A stretch of DNA of 64,000 nt, taken from NCBI GenBank assembly GCA_002483365.1, contig DLHT01000018.1, positions 1 to 64,000 of the forward strand, written 5' to 3'. The notes beneath the pieces were generated by a model. It saw nothing but the letters and a program-made list of their open reading frames with translations. It ran no database searches and had not been told where the DNA came from. The stretch comes from Cellvibrio sp. UBA7661 (GTDB lineage: Bacteria; Pseudomonadota; Gammaproteobacteria; Pseudomonadales; Cellvibrionaceae). The translations under genes were made by a program, and so were the position numbers. Shown one piece after another: positions 7,196-16,471 of the stretch (the first letter of the stretch is position 1; every line of letters begins with the position of its first letter).

Positions 7196-8836
7196 CTACG
7201 AAATCGCTTTGTCTACAATCACCTGCGCTTCTGCAATCAACTGCTGCAGGTGTTCTTTTCCTTTAAAGCTTTCCGCATAAATTTTATAAATTTCTTCGGT
7301 GCCGGATGGTCGCGCCGCGAACCAGCCGTTTTTACTCATCACTTTTATACCGCCGAACCCGGCATTATTGCCTGGAGCATTGGTGAGGATATTTTCAATT
7401 TTATCGCCTGCCAATTCAGTTGATGTAATTTGCGCTGGTGATAATTTTGACAAAGCTTTTTTCTGTGCGGTATTGGCCGGTGCTTCTACGCGTGCCTCTG
7501 CTGCATGGCCAAATTCATCCGCGAGAATTTTGTAGCACTCGCCGGGGTCGCGCCCGGTTTTGGCTTTTATTTCAGCGGATAACAGCGATGGAATAATGCC
7601 GTCTTTATCGGTAGTCCATACGCTGCCATCAATACGCAAGAATGACGCACCTGCGCTTTCTTCACCCCCAAAGCCGAGTGAACCATCGAACAAGCCTGGC
7701 GCAAACCATTTAAAACCTACCGGTACTTCATACAGACGGCGGCCAATTTTTTTCGCCACTTTATCAATCATCGCGCTACTGACAACGGTTTTTCCAATCG
7801 CAGTATCCGCTTTCCACAACGGGCGGTTTTGAAATAAATATTCAATGGCAACCGCGAGGTAATGGTTGGGTGGTAATAAGCCGCAACTGGGCGCAACAAT
7901 GCCGTGACGGTCGTGGTCGGCATCACATGCGAATGCGACATCAAATAAATTGCGACGGTCAACCATGCCTTGCATGGTGTAGGCAGATGATGGGTCCATC
8001 CGGATTTTTCCATCCCAGTCGGCCGTCATAAATGAAAATGTTTTATCGACAGCAGTGTTCAGGACTTTTAAATTCACCTGATAATAATCGGCGATGGCGC
8101 TCCAAAAATTCACACCGGCTCCACCGAGTGGATCTGCGCCCATGTGCACATTGGCTCCACGGATTGCATCCATATCAATAACGTTAATCAAATCTTTAAC
8201 GTAGTTGTGTACGTAATCATGGTGGTGGGTAGTCGCTGATTTAATTGCCTGGTGATAATCCATGCGTTTTACATCGCGCAAATTATTTTCCAGCAATTCA
8301 TTGGCTCGCGCTTGCATCCAGTTGGTGATGTCACTGTCAGCAGGGCCACCGTTGGGCGGGTTGTATTTGAAGCCGCCATTGTCGGGCGGGTTGTGCGAGG
8401 GTGTAATCACAATGCCGTCAGCCAAGCCGGATGTGCGGCCACGGTTGTAGGTGAGAATGGCGTGTGAAATAGCGGGAGTCGGTGTGTACTCGCCATTTTT
8501 GGCAAGCATGATTTCTATACCGTTCGCCGCTAATACTTCTACCGCGCTGATTTGGGCTGGCTCGGAAAGTGCGTGAGTATCTATCCCCACATAGAGTGGC
8601 CCGGTAATACCGGCTTGTGTGCGGTAATCGCAGATGGCCTGACTGATCGCCAATACATGGTTTTCGTTAAAGCTGGTATTGAACGATGAACCGCGATGCC
8701 CTGATGTGCCGAAGCTTACGCGTTGTTCAGGAATGCCTACATCCGGTTTGTTGGTGTAATAGGCATCAATTAATTGGGGCAGGTCTACCAGCAATTCCGC
8801 GGGTAAAAGTTGTCCAGCCAGTGGGCTTGTGGGCAT
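7196..8836 (-). CDS. pgm: Phosphoglucomutase (alpha-D-glucose specific)
   Basis: Pgm interconverts glucose-1-phosphate and glucose-6-phosphate, linking glycogen and cell-surface sugar synthesis to glycolysis. The phosphoserine loop is TPSHNPPDNGG with S147; the metal loop is DADHDRHG; the sugar loop has GGEESAG; the phosphate site is near RPSGTEEIYK at the C-terminus. From the ATG at 8836 the protein is 546 residues, the same as E. coli Pgm. The ATG follows AGGAG with a short T spacer. The frame extends 23 codons upstream, but those are not conserved. It is convergent with the pirin gene and monocistronic. Confidence 0.95.
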   Translation of the reverse strand: MPTSPLAGQLLPAELLVDLPQLIDAYYTNKPDVGIPEQRVSFGTSGHRGSSFNTSFNENHVLAISQAICDYRTQAGITGPLYVGIDTHALSEPAQISAVEVLAANGIEIMLAKNGEYTPTPAISHAILTYNRGRTSGLADGIVITPSHNPPDNGGFKYNPPNGGPADSDITNWMQARANELLENNLRDVKRMDYHQAIKSATTHHHDYVHNYVKDLINVIDMDAIRGANVHMGADPLGGAGVNFWSAIADYYQVNLKVLNTAVDKTFSFMTADWDGKIRMDPSSAYTMQGMVDRRNLFDVAFACDADHDRHGIVAPSCGLLPPNHYLAVAIEYLFQNRPLWKADTAIGKTVVSSAMIDKVAKKIGRRLYEVPVGFKWFAPGLFDGSLGFGGEESAGASFLRIDGSVWTTDKDGIIPSLLSAEIKAKTGRDPGECYKILADEFGHAAEARVEAPANTAQKKALSKLSPAQITSTELAGDKIENILTNAPGNNAGFGGIKVMSKNGWFAARPSGTEEIYKIYAESFKGKEHLQQLIAEAQVIVDKAIS

Positions 8837-8990
8837 AAAAACTCCTGTTCGACTCGATTCTGCAGATGAATAACAAAGCGCTATAGTAACTCGCTTTGAT
8901 TTCATTTCTCTATTTCATTTATCAGTTCATTTATCTGCAAATACAACAGGCGTGCGCGCTGTCAACAAGCGGCAAAGAAAGATGCAATCT

Positions 8991-9494
8991 CTACGCGACT
9001 AATTTTTTACTGTCATCGAGTATTAAATTCCGATAGGTCTGGACAAAATCATCAGCATGGCGAGGGCAGCCTGTGCCGTTATCAAAATATGCTGCCCAGA
9101 GTGAAGCAAGGCCGGCGAATTCGAGTGGTTTTTGAGTATCGATACCTGCGCGGCGGTAAATCATCCACGCCATGCCGGTTGAGTAACTGAGGTTGGTGAT
9201 GAGTTCATTATGAGGATTTTTCAAAAACTGTTGCTGGCTGGCCATGCCGCGCTGGAGCGAGGCAAGCTCGGGAAATTGCACGAGATATTGGTCCCATAAC
9301 TCCAGATGTTTTTCTGCTGTGATCCGGTAGATTCCCAAGCCGTTTGTTTTTTGACAGAAACAATGTTGTCCCAATAACGACTCCTGTGCAGCAGTGCCAA
9401 GTAGCAGGCTTTCAGCGGTATCAGAATCGTCATTTAGCAGCTGCAAGCAGGGTTTAATAACCAGCTCTCGCAGTTCTTGTACAGCAATACCCAT
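8991..9494 (-). CDS. Phage-type hypothetical protein, possibly lysozyme-like
   Basis: A 167-residue protein with no firm assignment. It contains GTAAQESLLG followed by NGLGIYRI and later a run with NLSYSTGMAWMIYRRAG and LASLWAAYFDNG. This pattern (TAA.ES..G, G.GIYQ, NL.Y.T..A...Y, A..WK..YN) resembles small proteins common in phages of proteobacteria, whose E in AQES recalls the catalytic Glu of transglycosylase folds. Function is therefore a guess. I use the ATG at 9494, after TGAGG; the frame also has an upstream start at 9524. No other phage genes are nearby. The 280 bp to the ald start hold no gene I can see. Confidence 0.55.
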   Translation of the reverse strand: MGIAVQELRELVIKPCLQLLNDDSDTAESLLLGTAAQESLLGQHCFCQKTNGLGIYRITAEKHLELWDQYLVQFPELASLQRGMASQQQFLKNPHNELITNLSYSTGMAWMIYRRAGIDTQKPLEFAGLASLWAAYFDNGTGCPRHADDFVQTYRNLILDDSKKLVA

Positions 9495-9774
9495 AACAAC
9501 CTCAATACGCCCCATTTTTGTCACAGCAGTGTCCTAAATTGTCAGCATTTATTACCAACAGACCGGATTTACTCTCTGTAGTACCGTTTTTGCGAAGCGT
9601 GTGATGTCAAAAAGACGGTACAGGATATATCCAGCATAAGTCGCGCCAGTTTCATCTTTTGCTCACTGTGCAGTGTTTGTATTTGCATTTTGCATAAAAA
9701 ATTTCCCTTTAAAGCACGGCTATACTCGACATGAATGGCAATAAAACAGGGCAATTAAAGAGGTAGGGGTTGTT

Positions 9775-10908
9775 ATGCGTATTGGAATCCCAAAAGAAAT
9801 AAAAACAGGTGAAAACCGTGTGGCGTTAACACCGGCCGGTGCTGCGCAATTGATCAGGGCAGGCCACAGTGTGTATGTGATGGAAACCGCTGGCAATGCC
9901 TCGGGGTTCAGCGACGCAGCATACCAACAAGCGGGAGCGGTGTTGGTGGATTCGTTGGAGGCGGTTTATGCCAGTGCAGAGTTGATTGTCAAAGTCAAAG
10001 AGCCGCAAACCGAAGAGTTTGCGCTGTTGAATGATCGCCACATTTTATTTACGTATCTGCATCTTGCTGCCAGCCGTCCATTGACCGAAGCGTTGTTGTC
10101 CTCTGGCGCGAGTTGTATCGCATACGAAACGCTTGCAGATGCCCAAGGGCGATTGCCGTTGTTGGCACCTATGTCAGAAATTGCTGGGCGTATGGCGGTG
10201 CAGGCAGGTGCGCACCATCTGGAAATGGCGCAGGGCGGAAAAGGGGTGCTATTGGGTGGAATTCCCAGCGTTGCACCGGCCAATGTATTGATTCTGGGTG
10301 GCGGTGTAGTCGGTGCCAATGCCGCTGCCATGGCGGTTGGTTTGGGGGCACAGGTGCGTGTTATGGATGCCTCTATCGCGCGCCTGCGTTATCTGGATGA
10401 TCTTTGGCGTGGCCGTGTGATCTGCGAGTACGCAGTACAGGAGCGAATAGAAGCTCATGCGCAGGATGCGGATCTGGTTATCGGTAGCGTATTAAATACC
10501 GGTGCCAGTGCGCCCAAGCTACTTGGTCGCGAATCGATCAGGAAAATGGCTAAGGGGTCTGTTCTGGTGGATGTGGCCATCGACCAAGGCGGGTGTTTTG
10601 AGACTTCGCGCCCGACTACCCATCAACACCCGACTTATATTGAAGAGGGAATAATCCACTACTGTGTTGCCAATATCCCCAGCGCGGTTGGGCGCACGGC
10701 AACACTGGGTTTGACCAATGCAACGCTTAGCTATATTTTGCGCCTCGCCGAATCAGGCTTGGCGGCGTTGGCAAGTGATGTCGGGTTTCGTGCAGGGTTG
10801 AATATCCATCGCGGCCAATTGACACAAGCGGCTGTCGCGCGTGCATTTTCCCTGCCTTTTGTAGACGCAAACCAGCTGTTAGATAAGGGCAAACTGTTTA
10901 CTGGATAA
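9775..10908 (+). CDS. ald: Alanine dehydrogenase
   Basis: Ald catalyses NAD-dependent reversible deamination of L-alanine to pyruvate and ammonia. The N-terminal signature IGIPKEIKTGENRVALTP includes R15. K75 (VKVKEP) and H96 (TYLHLAA) are at the exact positions of the known active-site residues. The Rossmann motif LGGGVVGANAAAMA is near residue 173, and D in VDVAIDQGGC near 268 is conserved. At 377 residues it is full length. No partner gene follows; the next start is 150 bp away. Confidence 0.94.
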   Translation: MRIGIPKEIKTGENRVALTPAGAAQLIRAGHSVYVMETAGNASGFSDAAYQQAGAVLVDSLEAVYASAELIVKVKEPQTEEFALLNDRHILFTYLHLAASRPLTEALLSSGASCIAYETLADAQGRLPLLAPMSEIAGRMAVQAGAHHLEMAQGGKGVLLGGIPSVAPANVLILGGGVVGANAAAMAVGLGAQVRVMDASIARLRYLDDLWRGRVICEYAVQERIEAHAQDADLVIGSVLNTGASAPKLLGRESIRKMAKGSVLVDVAIDQGGCFETSRPTTHQHPTYIEEGIIHYCVANIPSAVGRTATLGLTNATLSYILRLAESGLAALASDVGFRAGLNIHRGQLTQAAVARAFSLPFVDANQLLDKGKLFTG

Positions 10909-11059
10909 AGAATAATCGCCTCCGCGTAAATAAAGGGATAGATTCGGCACAAGAATATTCTTGATCTATACTCAGGCCTAAGTAAGCCGAGAATGCCTGT
11001 ATGGGGCATATCCGCCCCACATTCATATAACGAGATTTAGTCCCGGAAACCCTAGGTTA

Positions 11060-13501
11060 ATGAGAGATAAAGCGCCTTCCTTTTTTAACGGCATCTCTTT
11101 CCAGCTTGCCAAAATCGGCATCATTCTGGCTTTTGTCCTGAGCTTTATATTGAGTTCAGTACAGTTGTATCTTGATTTTCTGAATCAGGAAAAAGAACTC
11201 AAAACCCTTATCGACCGCGTTGTCCAAGTTGCTACTCCACCTGCTGTCCGTTCGGTGTCCACCTTGGATGATGAGCTGGCTTATGAAGTTGTAAACGGGT
11301 TGTTGCGCTACGGCTTTATTTATGAAGTCGTTATTTATGATGATACCGGCAACGTATTGGCACAGGGCAGTAGCACCCGCCCGGAAGTCAACACGCGGTG
11401 GTTGACTAATAAAATTACGGACAATATGCGCGAATACACCACCAATTTATTATTGCCAGGTTACAGCGACGGTACGTCCGGTAGTATCCGTTTTTCAGTG
11501 GATATGGATTTGGCATTAGAAGGATTTTACAACCGTTCAAAAACGGCATTGATGACGGGATTACTGCGCAATATGTTTTTGGTGTTGCTGCTTTTTGTGG
11601 TGTTCTATTACACGCTGACCAAACCATTGGTGCGTTTGTCCCGTGAAATTAATAACATCAATCCCGATCATCCGGGCGTTAATCGCCTCACGCATTTGCC
11701 GCCCCATCGCAAAGATGAATTGGCGCAGCTCATCGCCAGCTCCAATCAATTGTTGGATATTGTTGAACTGTCACTGGCCAAGCGTCGTGCAGTGGAATTG
11801 GCGCTGCGCAAAAGTGAAGAGCATTTACGCCAAATTATTGATCACCTGCCGGTCATGATCGGTGCGCGCAATATCGCTGGTTATTATTTGTTTGCCAACA
11901 AAGCACTGGCTAACGAGTTGGGTTATACACCTGACCAAATGCGCAATTTGCATGTGCGTCAATTGCTTAAAAATTCAGTGTTTGATATCGACACTATGCT
12001 CGCTAATGATTATCGCGTTATTCGCGGTAACGAAGAGCTTGATGTCATTGAAGAGCGATTTGTTAGTGCTACAGGTAAACAATTATTTTTGCAAACGCAC
12101 ATTATGCCGCTGGCTTTTTATGATGAAAAAGTGGCTCTGATTGTATCGGTTGATATTACCGAACGTAAAAACGCGCAGGCAAAAATGGAATTCATGGCGC
12201 ATCACGATGCGCTTACCGGTTTGCCGAATCGCCTGCAATTAGTGGAGCGATTGGAGCACGAATTGCGCCGCGCAGAGCGCCATGGTTATTTCGGGGCAGT
12301 CTTGTTTATTGACCTTGACCAATTCAAAACCATCAACGATTCCCTGGGGCATCCCGTTGGCGATAAAGTATTAGAAGTAGTTTCCGAGCGCTTGCAGCAG
12401 TCTGTGCGAGAAGAGGATTTGGTGGCACGTTTAAGTGGCGATGAATTCGTTGTGGTGCTGACAGTACTCGACCAAAATATTGAAACAGCTGCTTTGCGCG
12501 CTGGCGAGATCAGTGAAAAAATCCGCACAATTATTTCCCAGCCTTACATATACGACAACATGGAGCTGCGCGTAACGTGTAGCGTGGGTGTTGTTGTGTA
12601 TCCCGATAAAAATAATTCCGTGCATGAATTATTGCGCTATGCCGATACAGCGATGTATCAGGTTAAAGAAAAAGGTCGTGATTCGATTGAGTTTTTCAAT
12701 GAAGAAATGGCCGATAAAGTCAGCCGTCAATTGACGATGGAAGGCGATCTGCACCGTGCGTTGGAAGAGTCGCAATTCGAATTATATTATCAACCCAAAA
12801 TTCATATCCAAACCGGGCGAGTGGATGGTGCAGAAGCTTTATTGCGTTGGAACCATCCCACTAAAGGCATGATATCGCCCGTCGATTTTATTCCCGTGTT
12901 GGAAACCTCGGGCATGATTATCGATGTGGGCCAATGGGTGCTGGAGACGGCGTGCAAAACTTTGGTGAGATGGCAGCAAGCCGATTTGTGGCGGCCCGGA
13001 ATGCGCATGAGCATCAACATCAGCCCTCGCCAGTTCCGACGCGCCGCGTTTGCGGATGATGTGCTCGCAACCTTAGCAAAATATCCTATTCCTGCCGATT
13101 CCCTGGACATGGAAATTACTGAAGGTATTGTTATTCAACGCGTTGATGATGCCATTCAAACCATGACAACATTGAGTGAAAAAGGTATTAGTTTTTCACT
13201 GGATGATTTTGGTACTGGCTATTCCTCTATCAGCTATCTCAAGCGTTTGCCTGTGACTACATTAAAAATCGATAAAGGATTTGTGCGCGATATTATCGAC
13301 GACCGCAATGACCGCGTGTTAGTGGAAACTATTATTACCATGGGGCGCTTGTTGGATATGGAGCTGGTTGCTGAAGGTGTTGAAGAAGCAGAGCAGCTGG
13401 CGATTTTGAAATCCTATGGTTGTGATTATTATCAAGGTTACCTGTCTAGCCAAGCCGTTCCTTTGGAATCGTTTGAGGAAATTCTAACGTGCGACAAATA
13501 A
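11060..13501 (+). CDS. Membrane PAS-GGDEF-EAL c-di-GMP protein
   Basis: An 813-residue inner-membrane protein. It has two membrane helices (about 17-40 and 167-187) around a periplasmic sensor, a HAMP-like stretch (190-240), a PAS domain (about 255-370), GGDEF (about 380-540) and EAL (about 555-805). The GGDEF site reads SGDEF (S459), with a possible inhibitory site REED just upstream. SGDEF is common in such tandem proteins and some are active, but cyclase activity is uncertain. The EAL domain is complete: E592 in AEALLRW, DDFGTGYSS and LKIDKGFV, so phosphodiesterase activity is likely. Its stop is one base from the convergent rsmE stop. Confidence 0.9.
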   Translation: MRDKAPSFFNGISFQLAKIGIILAFVLSFILSSVQLYLDFLNQEKELKTLIDRVVQVATPPAVRSVSTLDDELAYEVVNGLLRYGFIYEVVIYDDTGNVLAQGSSTRPEVNTRWLTNKITDNMREYTTNLLLPGYSDGTSGSIRFSVDMDLALEGFYNRSKTALMTGLLRNMFLVLLLFVVFYYTLTKPLVRLSREINNINPDHPGVNRLTHLPPHRKDELAQLIASSNQLLDIVELSLAKRRAVELALRKSEEHLRQIIDHLPVMIGARNIAGYYLFANKALANELGYTPDQMRNLHVRQLLKNSVFDIDTMLANDYRVIRGNEELDVIEERFVSATGKQLFLQTHIMPLAFYDEKVALIVSVDITERKNAQAKMEFMAHHDALTGLPNRLQLVERLEHELRRAERHGYFGAVLFIDLDQFKTINDSLGHPVGDKVLEVVSERLQQSVREEDLVARLSGDEFVVVLTVLDQNIETAALRAGEISEKIRTIISQPYIYDNMELRVTCSVGVVVYPDKNNSVHELLRYADTAMYQVKEKGRDSIEFFNEEMADKVSRQLTMEGDLHRALEESQFELYYQPKIHIQTGRVDGAEALLRWNHPTKGMISPVDFIPVLETSGMIIDVGQWVLETACKTLVRWQQADLWRPGMRMSINISPRQFRRAAFADDVLATLAKYPIPADSLDMEITEGIVIQRVDDAIQTMTTLSEKGISFSLDDFGTGYSSISYLKRLPVTTLKIDKGFVRDIIDDRNDRVLVETIITMGRLLDMELVAEGVEEAEQLAILKSYGCDYYQGYLSSQAVPLESFEEILTCDK

Positions 13502-14212
13502 TTAAAATAAGTGGCCGAGCAAATAGGGGATGGCGGTTTCTACTCGCATGATCCGTTGGCCCAGGTGAACTGCCTCAAAACCAATTTTATTTAGCAATTC
13601 AATTTCATAGGCAATAAATCCCCCTTCAGGTCCTACAGCAAGGCTCAGTGAATAATCAATAGCGCGCGGGCATTCCGTATGGGTATAGGGGTGCGCAACC
13701 AACGCAGTCCTGCCTGCAATAATGTTCGGCAACTCATCTTCCACAAACGGTTTAAAGCGCTTGTGCAAATGCACCTTGGGCAATTGCGTATCGCATCCTT
13801 GTTCCAAACCTAAAATCAATTGCTCGTGAATTGCTTCTGGTTCCAGGAAGGGCGTTTGCCAATAACTTTTTTCTACGCGATACGAGTTAATCAAGTGAAG
13901 CTCTTTCACGCCTAGCGTCGATATGGTTTGGAATATACGGCGTAACATTTTTGGGCGTGGTAATCCCAATATTAATGTTAGGGGCAGTGGCGGTGGCGGT
14001 GCTTCCGTTATCTCTAACTCCAGCACTACTTCTGTCGCAGAGATACTGAGCAGTGTTCCTTTACCGATGAGTCCATTTAGCATTCCGACTTTATATGTCT
14101 CACCGGTTGCGGCACCGTGTATTTCACGGATATGGGAAAGCCGCCGTGCATCGCGAATGACTGCTTGGGTGGGTGACAGCAAATCTTCCTGTGTGAGTAG
14201 GATCAGGTTCAT
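13502..14212 (-). CDS. rsmE: 16S rRNA (uracil(1498)-N(3))-methyltransferase
   Basis: RsmE is a SPOUT (trefoil-knot) methyltransferase that methylates N3 of U1498 in 16S rRNA. The N-terminal PUA-like part begins MNLILL and has RRLSHIREIHGA; the knot domain has LPRPKMLRRIFQ, ELHLINSYRVEKSYW, and the SAM loop AVGPEGGFIAYEI and HLGQRIMRVETA. The 236 residues match the family (about 243). Start at 14212, since the 13 codons upstream are not conserved. Convergent with the GGDEF-EAL gene without any gap. Confidence 0.94.
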   Translation of the reverse strand: MNLILLTQEDLLSPTQAVIRDARRLSHIREIHGAATGETYKVGMLNGLIGKGTLLSISATEVVLELEITEAPPPPLPLTLILGLPRPKMLRRIFQTISTLGVKELHLINSYRVEKSYWQTPFLEPEAIHEQLILGLEQGCDTQLPKVHLHKRFKPFVEDELPNIIAGRTALVAHPYTHTECPRAIDYSLSLAVGPEGGFIAYEIELLNKIGFEAVHLGQRIMRVETAIPYLLGHLF

Positions 14213-14306
14213 ACGCAATAGCAGACGCAAATGACAACAAATATTTGGCAACCTGTGCCAGGAATATTTACTGTGGTGAGAGTGAAGTGAAAAATCTGGA
14301 GTTGAA

Positions 14307-14382
14307 TGGCGTCCCCGGCGGGAATCGAACCCACATCATACGCTTAGGAGGCATACGTTCTATCCAATTAAACTACAGGGAC
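14307..14382 (-). tRNA. tRNA-Arg (anticodon CCT)
   Basis: Read on the minus strand, it has a seven-pair acceptor stem GTCCCTG/CGGGGAC (one G-U pair), the D-arm with TAGTTTAATTGGATAGAAC, an anticodon loop CTCCTAA with anticodon CCT (14346-14348), a T-arm with GGGTTCGATTCCC, discriminator G and an encoded CCA. Size is 76 nt. It reads AGG codons. tRNA-Arg(CCT) genes are frequent integration sites, but no integrase or repeat is seen here. Confidence 0.95.
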
Positions 14383-14432
14383 ACACCGCACATGTTGTGC
14401 GGCGCGGATTATATAGGGTTAGGCGAAAAACA

Positions 14433-14909
14433 TTAAGCCTTGGCGACTGTGTAGGATGATGAGAATTGGGTTTTTGCGCCTTGCGCATTATAAAGTGATG
14501 GTGCGGTGCCTTTACCGCGCAAAAGCCCCAGCAAATGATTGACAGTTTGTTGGGTGCGCCCAACCAGCTTGCCATTAATGTCATTCATTTTTTGGCAATC
14601 TTCAAATTCACTGACGACCAGTTTCCAGTCATCGCGTAAGGGCAGTGTGGCGGCATTGCGCTGCAGAAATAGATCCCAACCATGGGCATTGGTCGGTAAT
14701 CCAAGCGTATTCAATATTTGTTGGCGTTGCTTGGAATTGGTGTTCAGCTGATCAACGAGCACAATTTTTTGATCGACGATTTGTTGGAGCTCGTTCAATT
14801 TGCGTTGTTCCAGCAAGCTTCGTTCATCTACAAGCAATTGTTTGAGTTGTGAAACAGCAGCGGCATCCTGCGCGATCATCTGGCGCAGTGAATTGATATC
14901 GAGAGACAT
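14433..14909 (-). CDS. flgN: Flagellar export chaperone FlgN
   Basis: The 158-residue helical protein fits FlgN, the cytoplasmic export chaperone for the hook-filament junction proteins FlgK and FlgL. Heptad-rich helices (LKQLLVDERSLLEQRKLNEL, about residues 20-40) and a conserved region ending NDINGKLVGRTQQTVNHLL are typical. It lies after flgM on the same strand, as in pseudomonads. The ATG at 14909 follows GAGG; the 19 codons upstream are not conserved. Its clients here are unusually large (FlgK 921, FlgL 627 residues). Confidence 0.85.
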   Translation of the reverse strand: MSLDINSLRQMIAQDAAAVSQLKQLLVDERSLLEQRKLNELQQIVDQKIVLVDQLNTNSKQRQQILNTLGLPTNAHGWDLFLQRNAATLPLRDDWKLVVSEFEDCQKMNDINGKLVGRTQQTVNHLLGLLRGKGTAPSLYNAQGAKTQFSSSYTVAKA

Positions 14910-15040
14910 AGCAACCTCTTCATTTTGTGATGGTGCAAATTTGCGGGTGCAAATTAAATGACGCAAAACAGGCGAGGGCAGTTAAGAAAAGCGTAGGGGA
15001 TCCGCTTTCTTTAAGTGCCTTTGCCGATACTCCAGGCGTG

Positions 15041-15355
15041 TTAGCCCAGCAGATCCTCTTGGTTGAGCATATTTTCTGCAATACGCTCAGGATTAATTTC
15101 AAAACGGCCTTCAGCAATGGCGCGTCTGATGTCGGCAACCTTATCCATATCAACGTCAGGTGAGCTGTTGATCCTGGCTTGCAGGCGGCCTAAATTCTGC
15201 GCCTCCTGGCTCAGTACGACCTGGTCGCTCGCGTTGGGCGAAGCAGGTGTTGGGCTGGGAGCTTGGGTTTTGGTTTCTGGCGCAGGAGCCGCAGGCTTGC
15301 TGCGAGCACCTTTGGTGCCGACAGAATCCAGATTGTTGTTGGTATTGAAGTTCAT
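15041..15355 (-). CDS. flgM: Anti-sigma-28 factor FlgM
   Basis: FlgM binds FliA and keeps it silent until the hook is complete and FlgM is exported. The 104-residue product has a disordered Pro/Ala-rich N-terminal part (about 15-45) and the conserved C-terminal FliA-binding helices: SPDVDMDKVADIRRAIAEG followed by FEINPERIAENML. Length and placement with flgN are standard. A FliA promoter (15472-15498) reads into it, so FlgM represses its own gene, as known in other bacteria. The flgN gene lies about 130 bp downstream, probably in the same transcript. Confidence 0.93.
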   Translation of the reverse strand: MNFNTNNNLDSVGTKGARSKPAAPAPETKTQAPSPTPASPNASDQVVLSQEAQNLGRLQARINSSPDVDMDKVADIRRAIAEGRFEINPERIAENMLNQEDLLG

Positions 15356-15471
15356 TTTGTTTCCCCTATTGCTATCAACTAGTTCAAAAACAAGTAGTGG
15401 TAGCGATTAACATCAATAATGTCGCGGTTGCTATACGTGACAGGCGAGAGTTTTTAGACTCTCTGGTCTGG

Positions 15472-15498
15472 TTATCGACCAAACCCTGCCTAACTTTA
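15472..15498 (-). promoter_or_regulatory. Sigma-28 (FliA) promoter of flgM-flgN
   Basis: On the minus strand the sequence is TAAA, 15 bases, then GTCGATAA, one mismatch from the FliA consensus TAAA-N15-GCCGATAA. The -10 element is the same as that of the first flagellin gene. It lies about 117 bp upstream of the flgM start. Confidence 0.85.
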
Positions 15499-15532
15499 GC
15501 AATTATTCGCAATAATTTAATAAAACATTCAC

Positions 15533-16291
15533 CTACAGCGTCCGCACGATCCCTTGACCGACGACAATGCCACTGATAATCCGCTCGGATGAGTTATTCC
15601 GCACCCTGATCTTTTGCCCCACACGGCCATCTGCCATGGCGGTACCAGCGCTACTGACTTTGATACTGCCCGCGAATGATTCCAGACTCACCAGCTCACC
15701 GCGCTTAACAACCGTTGGGGCATCCAGAAGTGCTGTTTTGAACGGTTCTCCCTGACTGATATTGCGCTTGGCTTCTTTGCCGATGATGTCTTCGGTTGTT
15801 ACCAGAAATGCCTGCCTGATACTGCTGATATTAACGAGATGAGTACCTATGTGGCCTTGGTTAATCAATTCGCCGCGGGCGATGTTGCCTTGTGCCACAG
15901 GAATCTCACGGTAAATGTTCGCTTGTGCCGGTATATGAACAGACCATTTTTTGCCGCTTTCACATTCCGCCTTGACGCTGATGTTGCCGCCATTGCCGGT
16001 GCTGTCTTGAAGGGTAAAGACAGGAGCCGACTCACATCGGCTAAGGCGCAAACGTTTATCCAGATTACTTACACTGATGTCGATACGTTCATGAGGTGTG
16101 GTTGAGTAGGTTTTCGCAAGGAATTGGATAACGTCTTGTTTCAGTTGATGTTGCGGATAAACAGGTGCTGCAGCGAGATTAAGGGAATAGAAAGAGAAAA
16201 TAGCCCATGCGGCAGCTGTACCGCGGCTCTGGCGCAGAATATTTCGTAATAAAGTTCGATAAAAACTTCTGTAAAAACTAGGAAGTTCCAT
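15533..16291 (-). CDS. flgA: Flagellar P-ring assembly chaperone FlgA
   Basis: FlgA is a periplasmic chaperone needed to assemble FlgI into the P ring. The product (252 residues) has a long basic N-terminus followed by an export signal (about 25-45, ending LNLAAAPVY) and the SAF domain in the second half: VAQGNIARGELINQG, GEPFKTALLDAPTVVKRGE and the C-terminal GQKIRVRNNSSERIISGIV. Start at 16291, preceded by AGGAC; an upstream TTG frame exists but is unlikely. It faces away from cheV, as in Pseudomonas. No clear promoter seen (a lone TGGCAC lies near 16321). Confidence 0.92.
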   Translation of the reverse strand: MELPSFYRSFYRTLLRNILRQSRGTAAAWAIFSFYSLNLAAAPVYPQHQLKQDVIQFLAKTYSTTPHERIDISVSNLDKRLRLSRCESAPVFTLQDSTGNGGNISVKAECESGKKWSVHIPAQANIYREIPVAQGNIARGELINQGHIGTHLVNISSIRQAFLVTTEDIIGKEAKRNISQGEPFKTALLDAPTVVKRGELVSLESFAGSIKVSSAGTAMADGRVGQKIRVRNNSSERIISGIVVGQGIVRTL

Positions 16292-16348
16292 ATTTTGTCC
16301 TATCCTCAAGGGTAAGAACCGGGTGCCAGATTGAAAACAAAGAGTGAC

Positions 16349-16375
16349 TAAAGTCTGACACTTTTTTGCCGCTAA
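16349..16375 (+). promoter_or_regulatory. Sigma-28 (FliA) promoter of cheV-cheR
   Basis: TAAA at 16349-16352, a 15-base spacer, then GCCGCTAA at 16368-16375, one mismatch from consensus. The same -10 sequence is found before fliD. It lies 97 bp upstream of the cheV start. Confidence 0.85.
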
Positions 16376-16471
16376 GCTGCTTTACAGGTATCAGAGCAAA
16401 TACTGTGCCGTAAATTTGTTGTCGTTCGGCTCATCGGGAACCGCAATACTGAGAATAAAAGAGGTAATTGC

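Noticed and set aside
10995..11022. TGGGGC / GCCCCA hairpin before the GGDEF-EAL gene as a terminator or riboswitch
   Set aside because: Only six base pairs, no T run and no match to a riboswitch core that I can recognise.
14307..14382. tRNA-Arg as an attachment site of an integrated element
   Set aside because: No integrase, no direct repeat of the tRNA 3' end and ordinary flagellar genes on one side.
14245..14436. Open frame reading GVPGGNRTHIIRLGG on the plus strand
   Set aside because: It is the antisense of tRNA-Arg(CCT); such frames are common false genes.
16310..16340. TGGCAC on the minus strand before flgA as a sigma-54 promoter
   Set aside because: The GC of the -12 element is missing at the required distance, so only a half site is present.
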